This document shows positions 34,226-46,674 of a stretch of DNA of 64,000 nucleotides, piece by piece (position 1 is the stretch's first letter; each line of letters opens with the position of its first letter). The notes beneath the pieces were generated by a model. It did not search any database and was not told the DNA's origin. It saw nothing but the letters and a program-made list of their open reading frames with translations. Made by a program: the position numbers and the translations under genes. Origin of the DNA: Strigamia acuminata (Eukaryota; Arthropoda; Chilopoda; Geophilomorpha; Linotaeniidae); NCBI GenBank assembly GCA_949358305.1, contig OX442316.1, positions 6,510,001 to 6,574,000 of the forward strand. Direction: 5' to 3'.

Positions 34226-35640
34226 TAGTTTAATGTGGTGTCCTCCCGTTTATAATAAATTTTTTCGATTTTTTTCTTTCGACTTTAATCATTTTGTCAT
34301 GTTTTTGAGCATTCTTACACTGTTTGAACCCGATATAGCACGATTTTATTTTACACTGTTTGAACTTGGTATAACACGATTTTTATTCTATCCGAATTTT
34401 ACATGAGTTCATACGTTTTTATAATAATTTATTAAAAAATTCTTGAAAAGTATTGAAATACCTTTAACAATAGTTTCACATTATTTTAAAGTAAATTTTT
34501 TCAAAGTTAAACCAAAAAAAAAAATATTAAAAGTAAAAACATCATATGCGTATTTGTTAATTTGTGATGCAGTGAAGCATCTAGTGTTAACTGACAACGT
34601 AAAAAGTTTAAAAACGCGTGTTATTGAGGTTAAACAGTTGTAAAAGCACGAAAAAAATTAAAAAATTGATTTTTTGAAAACTTTTATTCACCTACAAGTA
34701 AAACCTCCAGCCAGATTAGAATTGCAAGAACAATTTGGAATTTTATATGAATAATGGGGGAGAAAAGTAAAAATAAGAAAAATATTAATAAAAATATATA
34801 TTTTCCTTTGAAAATTTATTATTTTAAATATTTTTGTGTAAATTATGTATTTAATTTGCTTTCCTCTTTATTTCAGATTAAATATCAGCCGCAATAATGA
34901 CACCACAATTGGCCTTCGTCGACATCATGTTCGAGTTCGACGAGAAAATGCACAAACATACACTTGTGTAAGTAAATCTTAAAAAATTCATTATTTACAA
35001 CTTAATCACTTTATAAATCGAGATAAATTCCGTCTCAAATTCAATACGAATTAAGATATGCTGGTTGAATATTAAAATTTTAAAAGAGATTTATTTTTTC
35101 TACAAGCTTATTGTAAAGATTTGAGGCGCCCCTTCTTTATGTAATGATCCTGCACGGCGATACTTGGTTGGAAGGACTGTAGAAAGATTTTAAAACGTGT
35201 GTTATTTAGGTTTTTAGGAAATAATTTAATGAATTTCGGTATTTTTAATTTTTACGAAACTTGCTGAATTTGAACGAGTCTGTTCATGAGCACATATACT
35301 TGGGTTAATAAATTTTGCCTCAAATTAGATGTGAATATGAATATGAATATGAATATTAAATATGAATAATAAATTTTCAAAAGAAATTTATTTTTTCCAA
35401 CTGGTTTAACGTAGTGTCCTCCCGTTTTTAATACGTCTTACAGTTTTATCGATTTTTTTTTCGATTTTAATCAATTTGTTATGTTTTTGCGCATTATACT
35501 GTTTGAACCCGATGTAGCACGATTTTACACGCTTTGAACCCGATTTTAGACGTTTTTGCATTATTCTATCCGAATTTTACATGAGTTCACACGTTTTTAT
35601 AATAAGTTATTAAAAATATTTTGTAAAGTTTTTAAATACC

Positions 35641-35794
35641 GTACTGCCTCATTTAAACGCCCTGGCGTTTAATTTTTTTTTGGGCTGACCTTCTCTCGGC
35701 GGGGCGGCGCGCGGGGCAATAAACGCAGCCGAAGCCCCGGCGTTTATTCGGGCCCGGCGTTAGAATGAACCGGGCGTTTAAATGAGGCAGTACG
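35641..35794. mobile_element. GC-rich MITE with GTACTGCCTCATTTAAACGC ends
   Basis: Perfect inverted ends of 22 bp (GTACTGCCTCATTTAAACGC plus CC) bound a GC-rich centre (GGGGCGGCGCGCGGGG). ATACC flanks both sides. The duplicated segment at 34.45 kb has the uninterrupted AAATACCTTTAAC, a paralogous empty site, which shows insertion after that duplication and supports a 5-bp target duplication. Confidence 0.8.
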
Positions 35795-36104
35795 ATACCT
35801 TTAACAATAGTTGCACATTATTTTAAAGTAAACTTTTTCAAAGTTAAACCAAAAAAAATATTAAAAGTAAAAACATCATATGCTGTGAAGCATCTATAGT
35901 AGTTTTAACTGACAACTGTCGTCTGACAACGTAAAACGTGTATTATCGGGGTTAAACAGTGTTAAATCGTGTAATAATAGGGCTCAGTCTGTGTAGAAAT
36001 CATTCAATATCAGGTTTAATCGGCGTAAAAACACGAAAAAATGATTAAAATCGAAAAAAATTGAAATATCGATACTGAAACTCACAGCCAGATTAGAATT
36101 GCAA

Positions 36105-37705
36105 GAAAAATTCCCAATTTTTCTCGTAACATTCCCAATTTTTTTCGTAAAATTCCCGATTTTTCTCGTAAAATTCCCGATTTTTTTCGTAAAATTCCCG
36201 ATTTTTCTCGTAAAATTCCCGATTTTTCTCGTAAAATTCCCGATTTTTCTCGTAAAATTCCCGATTTTTCTCGTAAAATTCCCGATTTTTCTCGTAAAAT
36301 TCCCGATTTTTCTCGTAAAATTCCCGATTTTTCTCGTAAAATTCCCGATTTTTCTCGTAAAATTCCCGATTTTTCTCGTAAAATTCCCGATTTTTCTCGT
36401 AAAATTCCCGATTTTTCTCGTAAAATTCCCGATTTTTCTCGTAAAATTCCCGATTTTTCTCGTAAAATTCCCGATTTTTCTCGTAAAATTCCCGATTTTT
36501 CTCGTAAAATTCCCGATTTTTCTCGTAAAATTCCCGATTTTTCTCGTAAAATTCCCGATTTTTCTCGTAAAATTCCCGATTTTTCTCGTAAAATTCCCGA
36601 TTTTTCTCGTAAAATTCCCGATTTTTCTCGTAAAATTCCCGATTTTTCTCGTAAAATTCCCGATTTTTCTCGTAAAATTCCCGATTTTTCTCGTAAAATT
36701 CCCGATTTTTCTCGTAAAATTCCCGATTTTTCTCGTAAAATTCCCGATTTTTCTCGTAAAATTCCCGATTTTTCTCGTAAAATTCCCGATTTTTCTCGTA
36801 AAATTCCCGATTTTTCTCGTAAAATTCCCGATTTTTCTCGTAAAATTCCCGATTTTTCTCGTAAAATTCCCGATTTTTCTCGTAAAATTCCCGATTTTTC
36901 TCGTAAAATTCCCGATTTTTCTCGTAAAATTCCCGATTTTTCTCGTAAAATTCCCGATTTTTCTCGTAAAATTCCCGATTTTTCTCGTAAAATTCCCGAT
37001 TTTTCTCGTAAAATTCCCGATTTTTCTCGTAAAATTCCCGATTTTTCTCGTAAAATTCCCGATTTTTCTCGTAAAATTCCCGATTTTTCTCGTAAAATTC
37101 CCGATTTTTCTCGTAAAATTCCCGATTTTTCTCGTAAAATTCCCGATTTTTCTCGTAAAATTCCCGATTTTTCTCGTAAAATTCCCGATTTTTCTCGTAA
37201 AATTCCCGATTTTTCTCGTAAAATTCCCGATTTTTCTCGTAAAATTCCCGATTTTTCTCGTAAAATTCCCGATTTTTCTCGTAAAATTCCCGATTTTTCT
37301 CGTAAAATTCCCGATTTTTCTCGTAAAATTCCCGATTTTTCTCGTAAAATTCCCGATTTTTCTCGTAAAATTCCCAATTTTTCTCGTAAAATTCCCAATT
37401 TTTCTCGTAAAATTCCCAATTTTTCTCGTAAAATTCCCAATTTTTCTCGTAAAATTCCCAATTTTTCTCGTAAAATTCCCAATTTTTCTCGTAAAATTCC
37501 CAATTTTTCTCGTAAAATTCCCAATTTTTCTCGTAAAATTCCCAATTTTTCTCGTAAAATTCCCAATTTTTCTCGTAAAATTCCCAATTTTTCTCGTAAA
37601 ATTCCCAATTTTTCTCGTAAAATTCCCAATTTTTCTCGTAAAATTCCCAATTTTTCTCGTAAAATTCCCAATTTTTCCCGTAAAATTTCCAATTTTTCCC
37701 ATAAA
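36105..37705. repeat. 21-bp minisatellite, about 76 copies
   Basis: The unit is AAAATTCCCGATTTTTCTCG plus T. Copies from about 36155 to 37370 carry CCCGAT and those from 37371 to 37690 carry CCCAAT, with mixed variants at the left margin. Since 21 is a multiple of three and the unit has no stop in several frames, frames of over 530 codons appear on both strands; they are artefacts of the repeat. Confidence 0.97.
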
Positions 37706-39314
37706 ATTATGAAATTTCTTTTTTTTTTAAAACAGAAAGCAGACCACGTTGAAAATAAATCTCAGTGCCATTTTTAGAGATTTGATTCTGAGCCATCCAC
37801 AACTTCAAGATGGGAAATGAAGTCCCTAGATGTTCAAAATGTGTAAGTATAATTTCCAAATTTAACAAAAATATTGGAAATAATTTAATGAATCAGCCAT
37901 ATTTTAATATTTTTGAAAAGCACAGTAAACGATGCCTGAATTCAAACATGGCACTTGGGGTTAGTAATAATAATAATAATAATATCAAATTCATAATATC
38001 CTAGTCTTGATGGGAAAGATCATGCACATGCGGATTGCAGAGAAGTGGCTTAGTTCTGAGCCAATCACAGCGACCGCAGGTAAGAATCAGATTGCATTGT
38101 GGGAAGTAGAACAGTATGTAGTCTGACGCGATGACGATGACAATGGCAACCATTGGGTGGTATATTTAGAATTAATCTTTAGCCATCTACTCGGTACGAG
38201 GTGGGAATTTGAGTTTGTTTTACAATTAAGATTTTTAACTATTTTTGGCATTTTTAGTTTTTTTTTTCTAACAGAAGGCGGACCACGGTGAAATCGAATC
38301 TCTCCTCGCCTTGATGAGGAATAAAGTTTCCTGAGCTTCAAAATGTAGATTGGTAAGTGCACTTTTTAAATTTTTCAATATTTTAGGAAATTCCTTAATG
38401 AATTTTGGTATTTTTAATTTTTAATTTTCAAGAAACTTAGTAATTCGAACAAATGGCGGCTGAGTGTGTTCATCAGCACACACACTTGGGTAAATAAATT
38501 TCGCTTCGAATTAAATGTGAAATAAGATAGGCTTATGAATACTAAAATTGCAAAAGAAATTTATTTTTCCTACAGATTTGAGGCGTCCTTTCTTTATGTA
38601 GAGTTCCTGCACGGCCATACTTGTCACGATTTTTCTCAAATGTTTTTAATTTGACATTAATAAATTATTGGTTTATTTATTTTTATTTTTTTCTTTTTCC
38701 AGCGGTATTCCGATCGTAAGACAGGAAATAAGAACGAGACTGCATTGTAGGAAGAAGAGCAGCGTGACGTAACGGCCTACAACAGCAGCAACCATTGGTA
38801 AATGGTAAATTGGTAAATTGGTAAATTAGAAAAATTTCTGTGAATACGAATTAAGAAATACTTGTTGATTACTAAAATTTGAAAAGAAATTTAATTATTT
38901 TTCCTACAGGCTCGATGTAATGATTTGATGTGTCACACTTGGATGGAAGGAATGCAGAAATGTTTTCAATTGAATTTTAATAGTTGGGGTTGGGGCATGA
39001 AAAGTTTTCAAGCGCGCGTCACGTTTTTTTCTTTTTGCAGGTCGATTTATATCTACAATGTTTTTCAGAAGAAGTATGTTTCATACTGGTTTAATGTTAT
39101 ATCATGAGTATGTAAAAAAAACATGACTAGGACACGTAATGTTATTTGCATGGTATTATACCGTGGATGTTTTGCCATTAATAAGTTGTTTGTTTGTTCG
39201 TTCGTTATTTTTTTTTTTTTTCAGGGAAATTAATTGCTGCCGTTTGAAGATCGATTTGTGTATGTAATGTCGGCAAAAGTGAGAAGAATAAAGGTTTTGC
39301 AAATCTTTGATCGA

Positions 39315-39350
39315 ATTCGTGACTCCAGGTGACGACCTGGAGACACGAAC
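39315..39350. other. Short hairpin-forming inverted repeat
   Basis: TCGTGACTCCAGGT and ACCTGGAGACACGA form a 14-bp stem with one mismatch and a 4-nt loop (GACG). The role is unknown; it sits just left of the 480-bp array. Confidence 0.5.
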
Positions 39351-42196
39351 TCGGTGCGCAATATGCAAAAGAGCACATAAACCCAATGGTCAATCGCTTG
39401 CTGCCCGTTCCTTGGATTTTGGCCTTTCTGCAACACGTCGCATGAACTTGCAGATTTCTAAAAGTAATTTGATTAAATTGATAATGTTTATTTTTTCTTG
39501 TTTCTTTTGACAACAATGGATGGGACCCGCAAATTACAAGCAATGATGTTTTTCACATTTTGGCATTGAGTCTGGGAGGAAGTTGGACCTATGATAAATG
39601 GCGCTTCCGCTTCTGCCAAACTTACCGTGGCGCGTAAATTGATATGTGATAGGCAAGACCAAGGCGCTATACATCGCTATATGCAGCCGAGCATTGTCAG
39701 CCACCACTCACTATCGTCTTTTATGCGCGGTCAAGTGATTTTCACGGGTATCAGCAATAGAACTCAAACGAGGGACATGCTATGAATTACCCAAATGGAA
39801 GAGTAATGTTGAAAAGGTGATTACACTTGGCTTCACACATTGGCGCAAAAAGAACTCAGCTCGAGTAATGCTAATTTGTGTTAAACTAGCTTGTGTTTGC
39901 TGATGAAAAAGGATTTTACCACTACGCAGATATCTACAGGTAATTTATTTAAATTAATGTTTTATTTATTGTTGGTTATTAATTTTATTTTTTTGTTTCT
40001 TTTGACAGCATTGGATAGATCCCACAAATTGCAAGTAATGATGTTTTTCACAGTTTGGCATTGAGTCTGGGAGGAAGTTGGTCCTAAGATTAAAGGCGCT
40101 TCCAGGGAAGTTGGTCCTAAGATAAAAGGCGCTTCCGAAAAAGTTGGTAGTTGATCCTACAATAAAAGGTGCTACAGCTTCTGCCAAACTTACACGTGTG
40201 GCGTGCACGGTCAAGTGATTTTCACGGGTAACAGCAATAGAAACCAAACGAGAGACATGCTGTGAATTACCCAAATGGAAGAGTAATGTTGAAAAGGTGA
40301 TTACACTTGGCTTCACACATTGGCGTAAAAAGCAATGGATGGATTCCGCAAATTGCAAGTAATGATGTTTTTCACATTTTGGCATTGAGTCTGGGAGGAA
40401 GTTGGTCCTAAGATTAAAGGCGCTTCCGGGGAAGTTGGTCCTAAGGTGAAAGGCGCTTCCGCTTGCGTGCACGGTCAAGTGATTTTCACGGGTCTCAGCA
40501 ATAGAACTCAAATGAGGGTAATGCTGTGAATTACCCAAATGGAAGAGTAAGGTTGAAAAGGTGATTACACTGGCTTCACACATTGGTGTAAAAAGAACTC
40601 AGCTCGAATAATGCTAATTTGTGTTAAACTAGCTTGCATTTGTGTTTGAGCTGGTGATCAATAGACTGGGAGGGAGGTCCTGCCCAGAAAGACCTTCCGT
40701 AGATGTTAGGAAAAACCGGGTAAAAGTGACCACACACTTACAGGCACATTTGACTAAGTCAAGTCGTCCCAGGGGGGGGACACGTCCCAGGGGGGGGACA
40801 CGCCAACCGGGAAATGATTTTCAATGAATTTCAATGATTTTCACGAATTGGCATTTGACCAACACGAACTGGCAACTCGTGAATTTGGCTTTTGACCAAT
40901 GGGCAAAGTGGTTCATAAAAAGGTGATTATCTTTGGTTTCGGAACCCGTCTTGGTCATTACGCTCAATTAAGGAAAAAGGAACAAGTAATGATGTTTTTT
41001 ACATTTTGGCATTGATTCTGGGAGGAAGTTGGTCCTAAGATTAAAGGCGCTTCCGGAGAAGTTGGTCCTAAGATAAAAGGCGCTTCCGAAAAAGTTGGTA
41101 GTTGATCCTACGATAAAAGGTGCTACAGCTTCTGCCAAACTTACACGTGTGGCGTGCACGGTCAAGTGATTTTCACGGGTAACAGCAATAGAAACCAAAC
41201 GAGAGACATGCTGTGAATTACCCAAATGGAAGAGTAATGTTGAAAAGGTGATTACACTTGGCTTCACACATTGGCGCAAAAAGAACTCAGCTCGAGTAAT
41301 GCTAATTTGTGTTAAACTAGCTTGCGTTTGCTGATGAAAAAGGATTTTACCACTACGCAGATTTCTACAGGTAATTTATTTAAATTAATGTTTTATTTAT
41401 TGTTGGTTATTAATTTTATTTTTTTGTTTCTTTTGACAGCAATGGATGGATCCCACAAATTGCAAGTAATGATGTTTTTCACAGTTTGGCATTGAGTCTG
41501 AGAGGAAGTTGGTCCTAAGATGAAAGGCGCTTCCGGAGAAGTTGGTCCTAAGATAAAAGGCGCTTCCGAAAAAGTTGGTAGTTGATCCTACGATAAAAGG
41601 TGCTACAGCTTCTGCCAAACTTACACGTGTGGCGTGCACGGTCAAGTGATTTTCACGGGTAACAGCAATAGAAACCAAACGAGAGACATGCTGTGAATTA
41701 CCCAAATGGAAGAGTAATGTTGAAAAGGTGATTACACTTGGCTTCACACATTGGCGCAAAAAGAACTCAGCTCGAGTAATGCTAATTTGTGTTAAACTAG
41801 CTTGCGTTTGCTGATGAAAAAGGATTTTACCACTACGCAGATTTCTACAGGTAATTTATTTAAATTAATGTTTTATTTATTGTTGGTTATTAATTTTATT
41901 TTTTTGTTTCTTTTGACAGCAATGGATGGATCCCACAAATTGCAAGTAATGATGTTTTTCACAGTTTGGCATTGAGTCTGAGAGGAAGTTGGTCCTAAGA
42001 TGAAAGGCGCTTCCGGAGAAGTTGGTCCTAAGATAAAAGGCGCTTCCGAAAAAGTTGGTAGTTGATCCTACGATAAAAGGTGCTACAGCTTCTGCCAAAC
42101 TTACACGTGTGGCGTGCACGGTCAAGTGATTTTCACGGGTAACAGCAATAGAAACCAAACGAGAGACATGCTGTGAATTACCCAAATGGAAGAGTA

Positions 42197-42333
42197 GGTG
42201 CATTCAAAAAGTCTAAAACATAAGTAACGTCATTCCCATTGAATAACATTCTCATGTTATTCAATGGGAATGACGTCACGTACAAACACGAAACGAGTTT
42301 TAGAGGCGTTTTTGAGTTTTTGAATGCACCTTG
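42197..42333. mobile_element. Palindromic MITE inside 967-bp unit (copy 1)
   Basis: Inverted ends GGTGCATTCAAAAA and TTTTTGAATGCACC enclose a second long inverted pair, CATTCCCATTGAATAACAT and its inverse around TCTC. Units without it read GAGTAATG at this position, so insertion between TA and ATG with a TA duplication is seen directly by comparison. Confidence 0.85.
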
Positions 42334-43163
42334 TAATGTTGAAAAGGTGATTACACTTGGCTTCACACATTGGCGCAAAAAGAACTCAGCTCGAGTAATG
42401 CTAATTGATGTTTTTCAGTTTGGCATTGAGTCTGGGAGGAAGTTGGTTCTAAGATGAAAGGCGCTTCCGGGGAAGTTGGTCCTAAGATAAAAGGCGCTTC
42501 CGGGGAAGTTGGTCCTAAGATAAAAGGCGCTTCCGAAAAAGTTGGTAGTTGATCCTACGATAAAAGGTGCTACAGCTTCTGCCAAACTTACACGTGTGGC
42601 GTGCACGGTCAAGTGATTTTCACGGGTAACAGCAATAGAAACCAAACGAGAGACATGCTGTGAATTACCCAAATGGAAGAGTAATGTTGAAAAGGTGATT
42701 ACACTTGGCTTCACACATTGGCGCAAAAAGAACTCAGCTCGAGTAATGCTAATTTGTGTTAAACTAGCTTGCGTTTGCTGATGAAAAAGGATTTTACCAC
42801 TACGCAGATTTCTACAGGTAATTTATTTAAATTAATGTTTTATTTATTGTTGGTTATTAATTTTATTTTTTTGTTTCTTTTGACAGCAATGGATGGATCC
42901 CACAAATTGCAAGTAATGATGTTTTTCACAGTTTGGCATTGAGTCTGAGAGGAAGTTGGTCCTAAGATGAAAGGCGCTTCCGGAGAAGTTGGTCCTAAGA
43001 TAAAAGGCGCTTCCGAAAAAGTTGGTAGTTGATCCTACGATAAAAGGTGCTACAGCTTCTGCCAAACTTACACGTGTGGCGTGCACGGTCAAGTGATTTT
43101 CACGGGTAACAGCAATAGAAACCAAACGAGAGACATGCTGTGAATTACCCAAATGGAAGAGTA

Positions 43164-43300
43164 GGTGCATTCAAAAAGTCTAAAACATAAGTGACGTCAT
43201 TCCCATTGAATAACATTCTCATGTTATTCAATGGGAATGACGTCACGTACAAACACGAAACGAGTTTTAGAGGCGTTTTTGAGTTTTTGAATGCACCTTG
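43164..43300. mobile_element. Palindromic MITE inside 967-bp unit (copy 2)
   Basis: This has the same sequence and insertion point as copy 1, except GTGACGTCATT for GTAACGTCATT. It was copied with its host unit. Confidence 0.85.
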
Positions 43301-45570
43301 TAATGTTGAAAAGGTGATTACACTTGGCTTCACACATTGGCGCAAAAAGAACTCAGCTCGAGTAATGCTAATTGATGTTTTTCAGTTTGGCATTGAGTCT
43401 GGGAGGAAGTTGGTTCTAAGATGAAAGGCGCTTCCGGGGAAGTTGGTCCTAAGATAAAAGGCGCTTCCGGGGAAGTTGGTCCTAAGATAAAAGGCGCTTC
43501 CGAAAAAGTTGGTAGTTGATCCTACGATAAAAGGTGCTACAGCTTCTGCCAAACTTACACGTGTGGCGTGCACGGTCAAGTGATTTTCACGGGTAACAGC
43601 AATAGAAACCAAACGAGAGACATGCTGTGAATTACCCAAATGGAAGAGTAATGTTGAAAAGGTGATTACACTTGGCTTCACACATTGGCGCAAAAAGAAC
43701 TCAGCTCGAGTAATGCTAATTTGTGTTAAACTAGCTTGCGTTTGCTGATGAAAAAGGATTTTACCACTACGCAGATTTCTACAGGTAATTTATTTAAATT
43801 AATGTTTTATTTATTGTTGGTTATTAATTTTATTTTTTTGTTTCTTTTGACAGCAATGGATGGATCCCACAAATTGCAAGTAATGATGTTTTTCACAGTT
43901 TGGCATTGAGTCTGAGAGGAAGTTGGTCCTAAGATGAAAGGCGCTTCCGGAGAAGTTGGTCCTAAGATAAAAGGCGCTTCCGAAAAAGTTGGTAGTTGAT
44001 CCTACGATAAAAGGTGCTACAGCTTCTGCCAAACTTACACGTGTGGCGTGCACGGTCAAGTGATTTTCACGGGTAACAGCAATAGAAACCAAACGAGAGA
44101 CATGCTGTGAATTACCCAAATGGAAGAGTAATGTTGAAAAGGTGATTACACTTGGCTTCACACATTGGCGCAAAAAGAACTCAGCTCGAGTAATGCTAAT
44201 TTGTGTTAAACTAGCTTGCGTTTGCTGATGAAAAAGGATTTTACCACTACGCAGATTTCTACAGGTAATTTATTTAAATTAATGTTTTATTTATTGTTGG
44301 TTATTAATTTTATTTTTTTGTTTCTTTTGACAGCAATGGATGGATCCCACAAATTGCAAGTAATGATGTTTTTCACAGTTTGGCATTGAGTCTGAGAGGA
44401 AGTTGGTCCTAAGATGAAAGGCGCTTCCGGAGAAGTTGGTCCTAAGATAAAAGGCGCTTCCGAAAAAGTTGGTAGTTGATCCTACGATAAAAGGTGCTAC
44501 AGCTTCTGCCAAACTTACACGTGTGGCGTGCACGGTCAAGTGATTTTCACGGGTAACAGCAATAGAAACCAAACGAGAGACATGCTGTGAATTACCCAAA
44601 TGGAAGAGTAATGTTGAAAAGGTGATTACACTTGGCTTCACACATTGGCGCAAAAAGAACTCAGCTCGAGTAATGCTAATTTGTGTTAAACTAGCTTGCG
44701 TTTGCTGATGAAAAAGGATTTTACCACTACGCAGATTTCTACAGGTAATTTATTTAAATTAATGTTTTATTTATTGTTGGTTATTAATTTTATTTTTTTG
44801 TTTCTTTTGACAGCAATGGATGGATCCCACAAATTGCAAGTAATGATGTTTTTCACAGTTTGGCATTGAGTCTGAGAGGAAGTTGGTCCTAAGATGAAAG
44901 GCGCTTCCGGAGAAGTTGGTCCTAAGATAAAAGGCGCTTCCGAAAAAGTTGGTAGTTGATCCTACGATAAAAGGTGCTACAGCTTCTGCCAAACTTACAC
45001 GTGTGGCGTGCACGGTCAAGTGATTTTCACGGGTAACAGCAATAGAAACCAAACGAGAGACATGCTGTGAATTACCCAAATGGAAGAGTAATGTTGAAAA
45101 GGTGATTACACTTGGCTTCACACATTGGCGCAAAAAGAACTCAGCTCGAGTAATGCTAATTTGTGTTAAACTAGCTTGCGTTTGCTGATGAAAAAGGATT
45201 TTACCACTACGCAGATTTCTACAGGTAATTTATTTAAATTAATGTTTTATTTATTGTTGGTTATTAATTTTATTTTTTTGTTTTTTTTGACAGCAATGGA
45301 TGGATCCCACAAATTGCAAGTAATGATGTTTTTCACAGTTTGGCATTGAGTCTGAGAGGAAGTTGGTCCTAAGATGAAAGGCGCTTCCGGAGAAGTTGGT
45401 CCTAAGATAAAAGGCGCTTCCGAAAAAGTTGGTAGTTGATCCTACAATAAAAGGTGCTACAGCTTCTGCCAAACTTACACGTGTGGCGTGCACGGTCAAG
45501 TGATTTTCACGGGTAACAGCAATAGAAACCAAACGAGAGACATGCTGTGAATTACCCAAATGGAAGAGTA

Positions 45571-45707
45571 GGTGCATTCAAAAAGTCTAAAACATAAGTG
45601 ACGTCATTCCCATTGAATAACATTCTCATGTTATTCAATGGGAATGACGTCACGTACAAACACGAAACGAGTTTTAGAGGCGTTTTTGAGTTTTTGAATG
45701 CACCTTG
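45571..45707. mobile_element. Palindromic MITE inside 967-bp unit (copy 3)
   Basis: Identical in position and structure to copy 2, in the second higher-order repeat. Confidence 0.85.
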
Positions 45708-46537
45708 TAATGTTGAAAAGGTGATTACACTTGGCTTCACACATTGGCGCAAAAAGAACTCAGCTCGAGTAATGCTAATTGATGTTTTTCAGTTTGGCAT
45801 TGAGTCTGGGAGGAAGTTGGTTCTAAGATGAAAGGCGCTTCCGGGGAAGTTGGTCCTAAGATAAAAGGCGCTTCCGGGGAAGTTGGTCCTAAGATAAAAG
45901 GCGCTTCCGAAAAAGTTGGTAGTTGATCCTACGATAAAAGGTGCTACAGCTTCTGCCAAACTTACACGTGTGGCGTGCACGGTCAAGTGATTTTCACGGG
46001 TAACAGCAATAGAAACCAAACGAGAGACATGCTGTGAATTACCCAAATGGAAGAGTAATGTTGAAAAGGTGATTACACTTGGCTTCACACATTGGCGCAA
46101 AAAGAACTCAGCTCGAGTAATGCTAATTTGTGTTAAACTAGCTTGCGTTTGCTGATGAAAAAGGATTTTACCACTACGCAGATTTCTACAGGTAATTTAT
46201 TTAAATTAATGTTTTATTTATTGTTGGTTATTAATTTTATTTTTTTGTTTCTTTTGACAGCAATGGATGGATCCCACAAATTGCAAGTAATGATGTTTTT
46301 CACAGTTTGGCATTGAGTCTGAGAGGAAGTTGGTCCTAAGATGAAAGGCGCTTCCGGAGAAGTTGGTCCTAAGATAAAAGGCGCTTCCGAAAAAGTTGGT
46401 AGTTGATCCTACGATAAAAGGTGCTACAGCTTCTGCCAAACTTACACGTGTGGCGTGCACGGTCAAGTGATTTTCACGAGTAACAGCAATAGAAACCAAA
46501 CGAGAGACATGCTGTGAATTACCCAAATGGAAGAGTA

Positions 46538-46674
46538 GGTGCATTCAAAAAGTCTAAAACATAAGTGACGTCATTCCCATTGAATAACATTCTCATGTTA
46601 TTCAATGGGAATGACGTCACGTACAAACACGAAACGAGTTTTAGAGGCGTTTTTGAGTTTTTGAATGCACCTTG
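46538..46674. mobile_element. Palindromic MITE inside 967-bp unit (copy 4)
   Basis: Identical in position and structure to copy 2, in the second higher-order repeat. Confidence 0.85.

Larger units (their letters stand above)
32950..39110. repeat. Complex of duplicated ~0.5-1.2-kb segments with exon-like modules
   Basis: Blocks beginning CACATGCGC(A/C)GTAAGAA and containing TCTGACGCGATG, CAACCATTGG and AGCCATCCAATCGTTTCGAG recur at 32970, 33475, 38025-38200 and, in part, 38720-38800. Each is followed by an acceptor-like T-run plus ACAG|AAGGC or AAAGC, a module of 78-111 nt, and a donor-like GTAAGT or GTAAAT (modules 33219-33329, 33724-33833, 37736-37842, 38275-38352). A second duplicated segment pairs 34230-34745 with 35405-36105. 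No module keeps an open frame with the others. It looks like segmental duplication of a once-spliced, probably non-coding unit. Confidence 0.6.

Noticed and set aside
35984-37712. Frames of 536-572 codons on both strands
   Set aside because: They are produced by a 21-bp repeat whose period is a multiple of three; three frames are open at once and the peptides are plain heptamer repeats.
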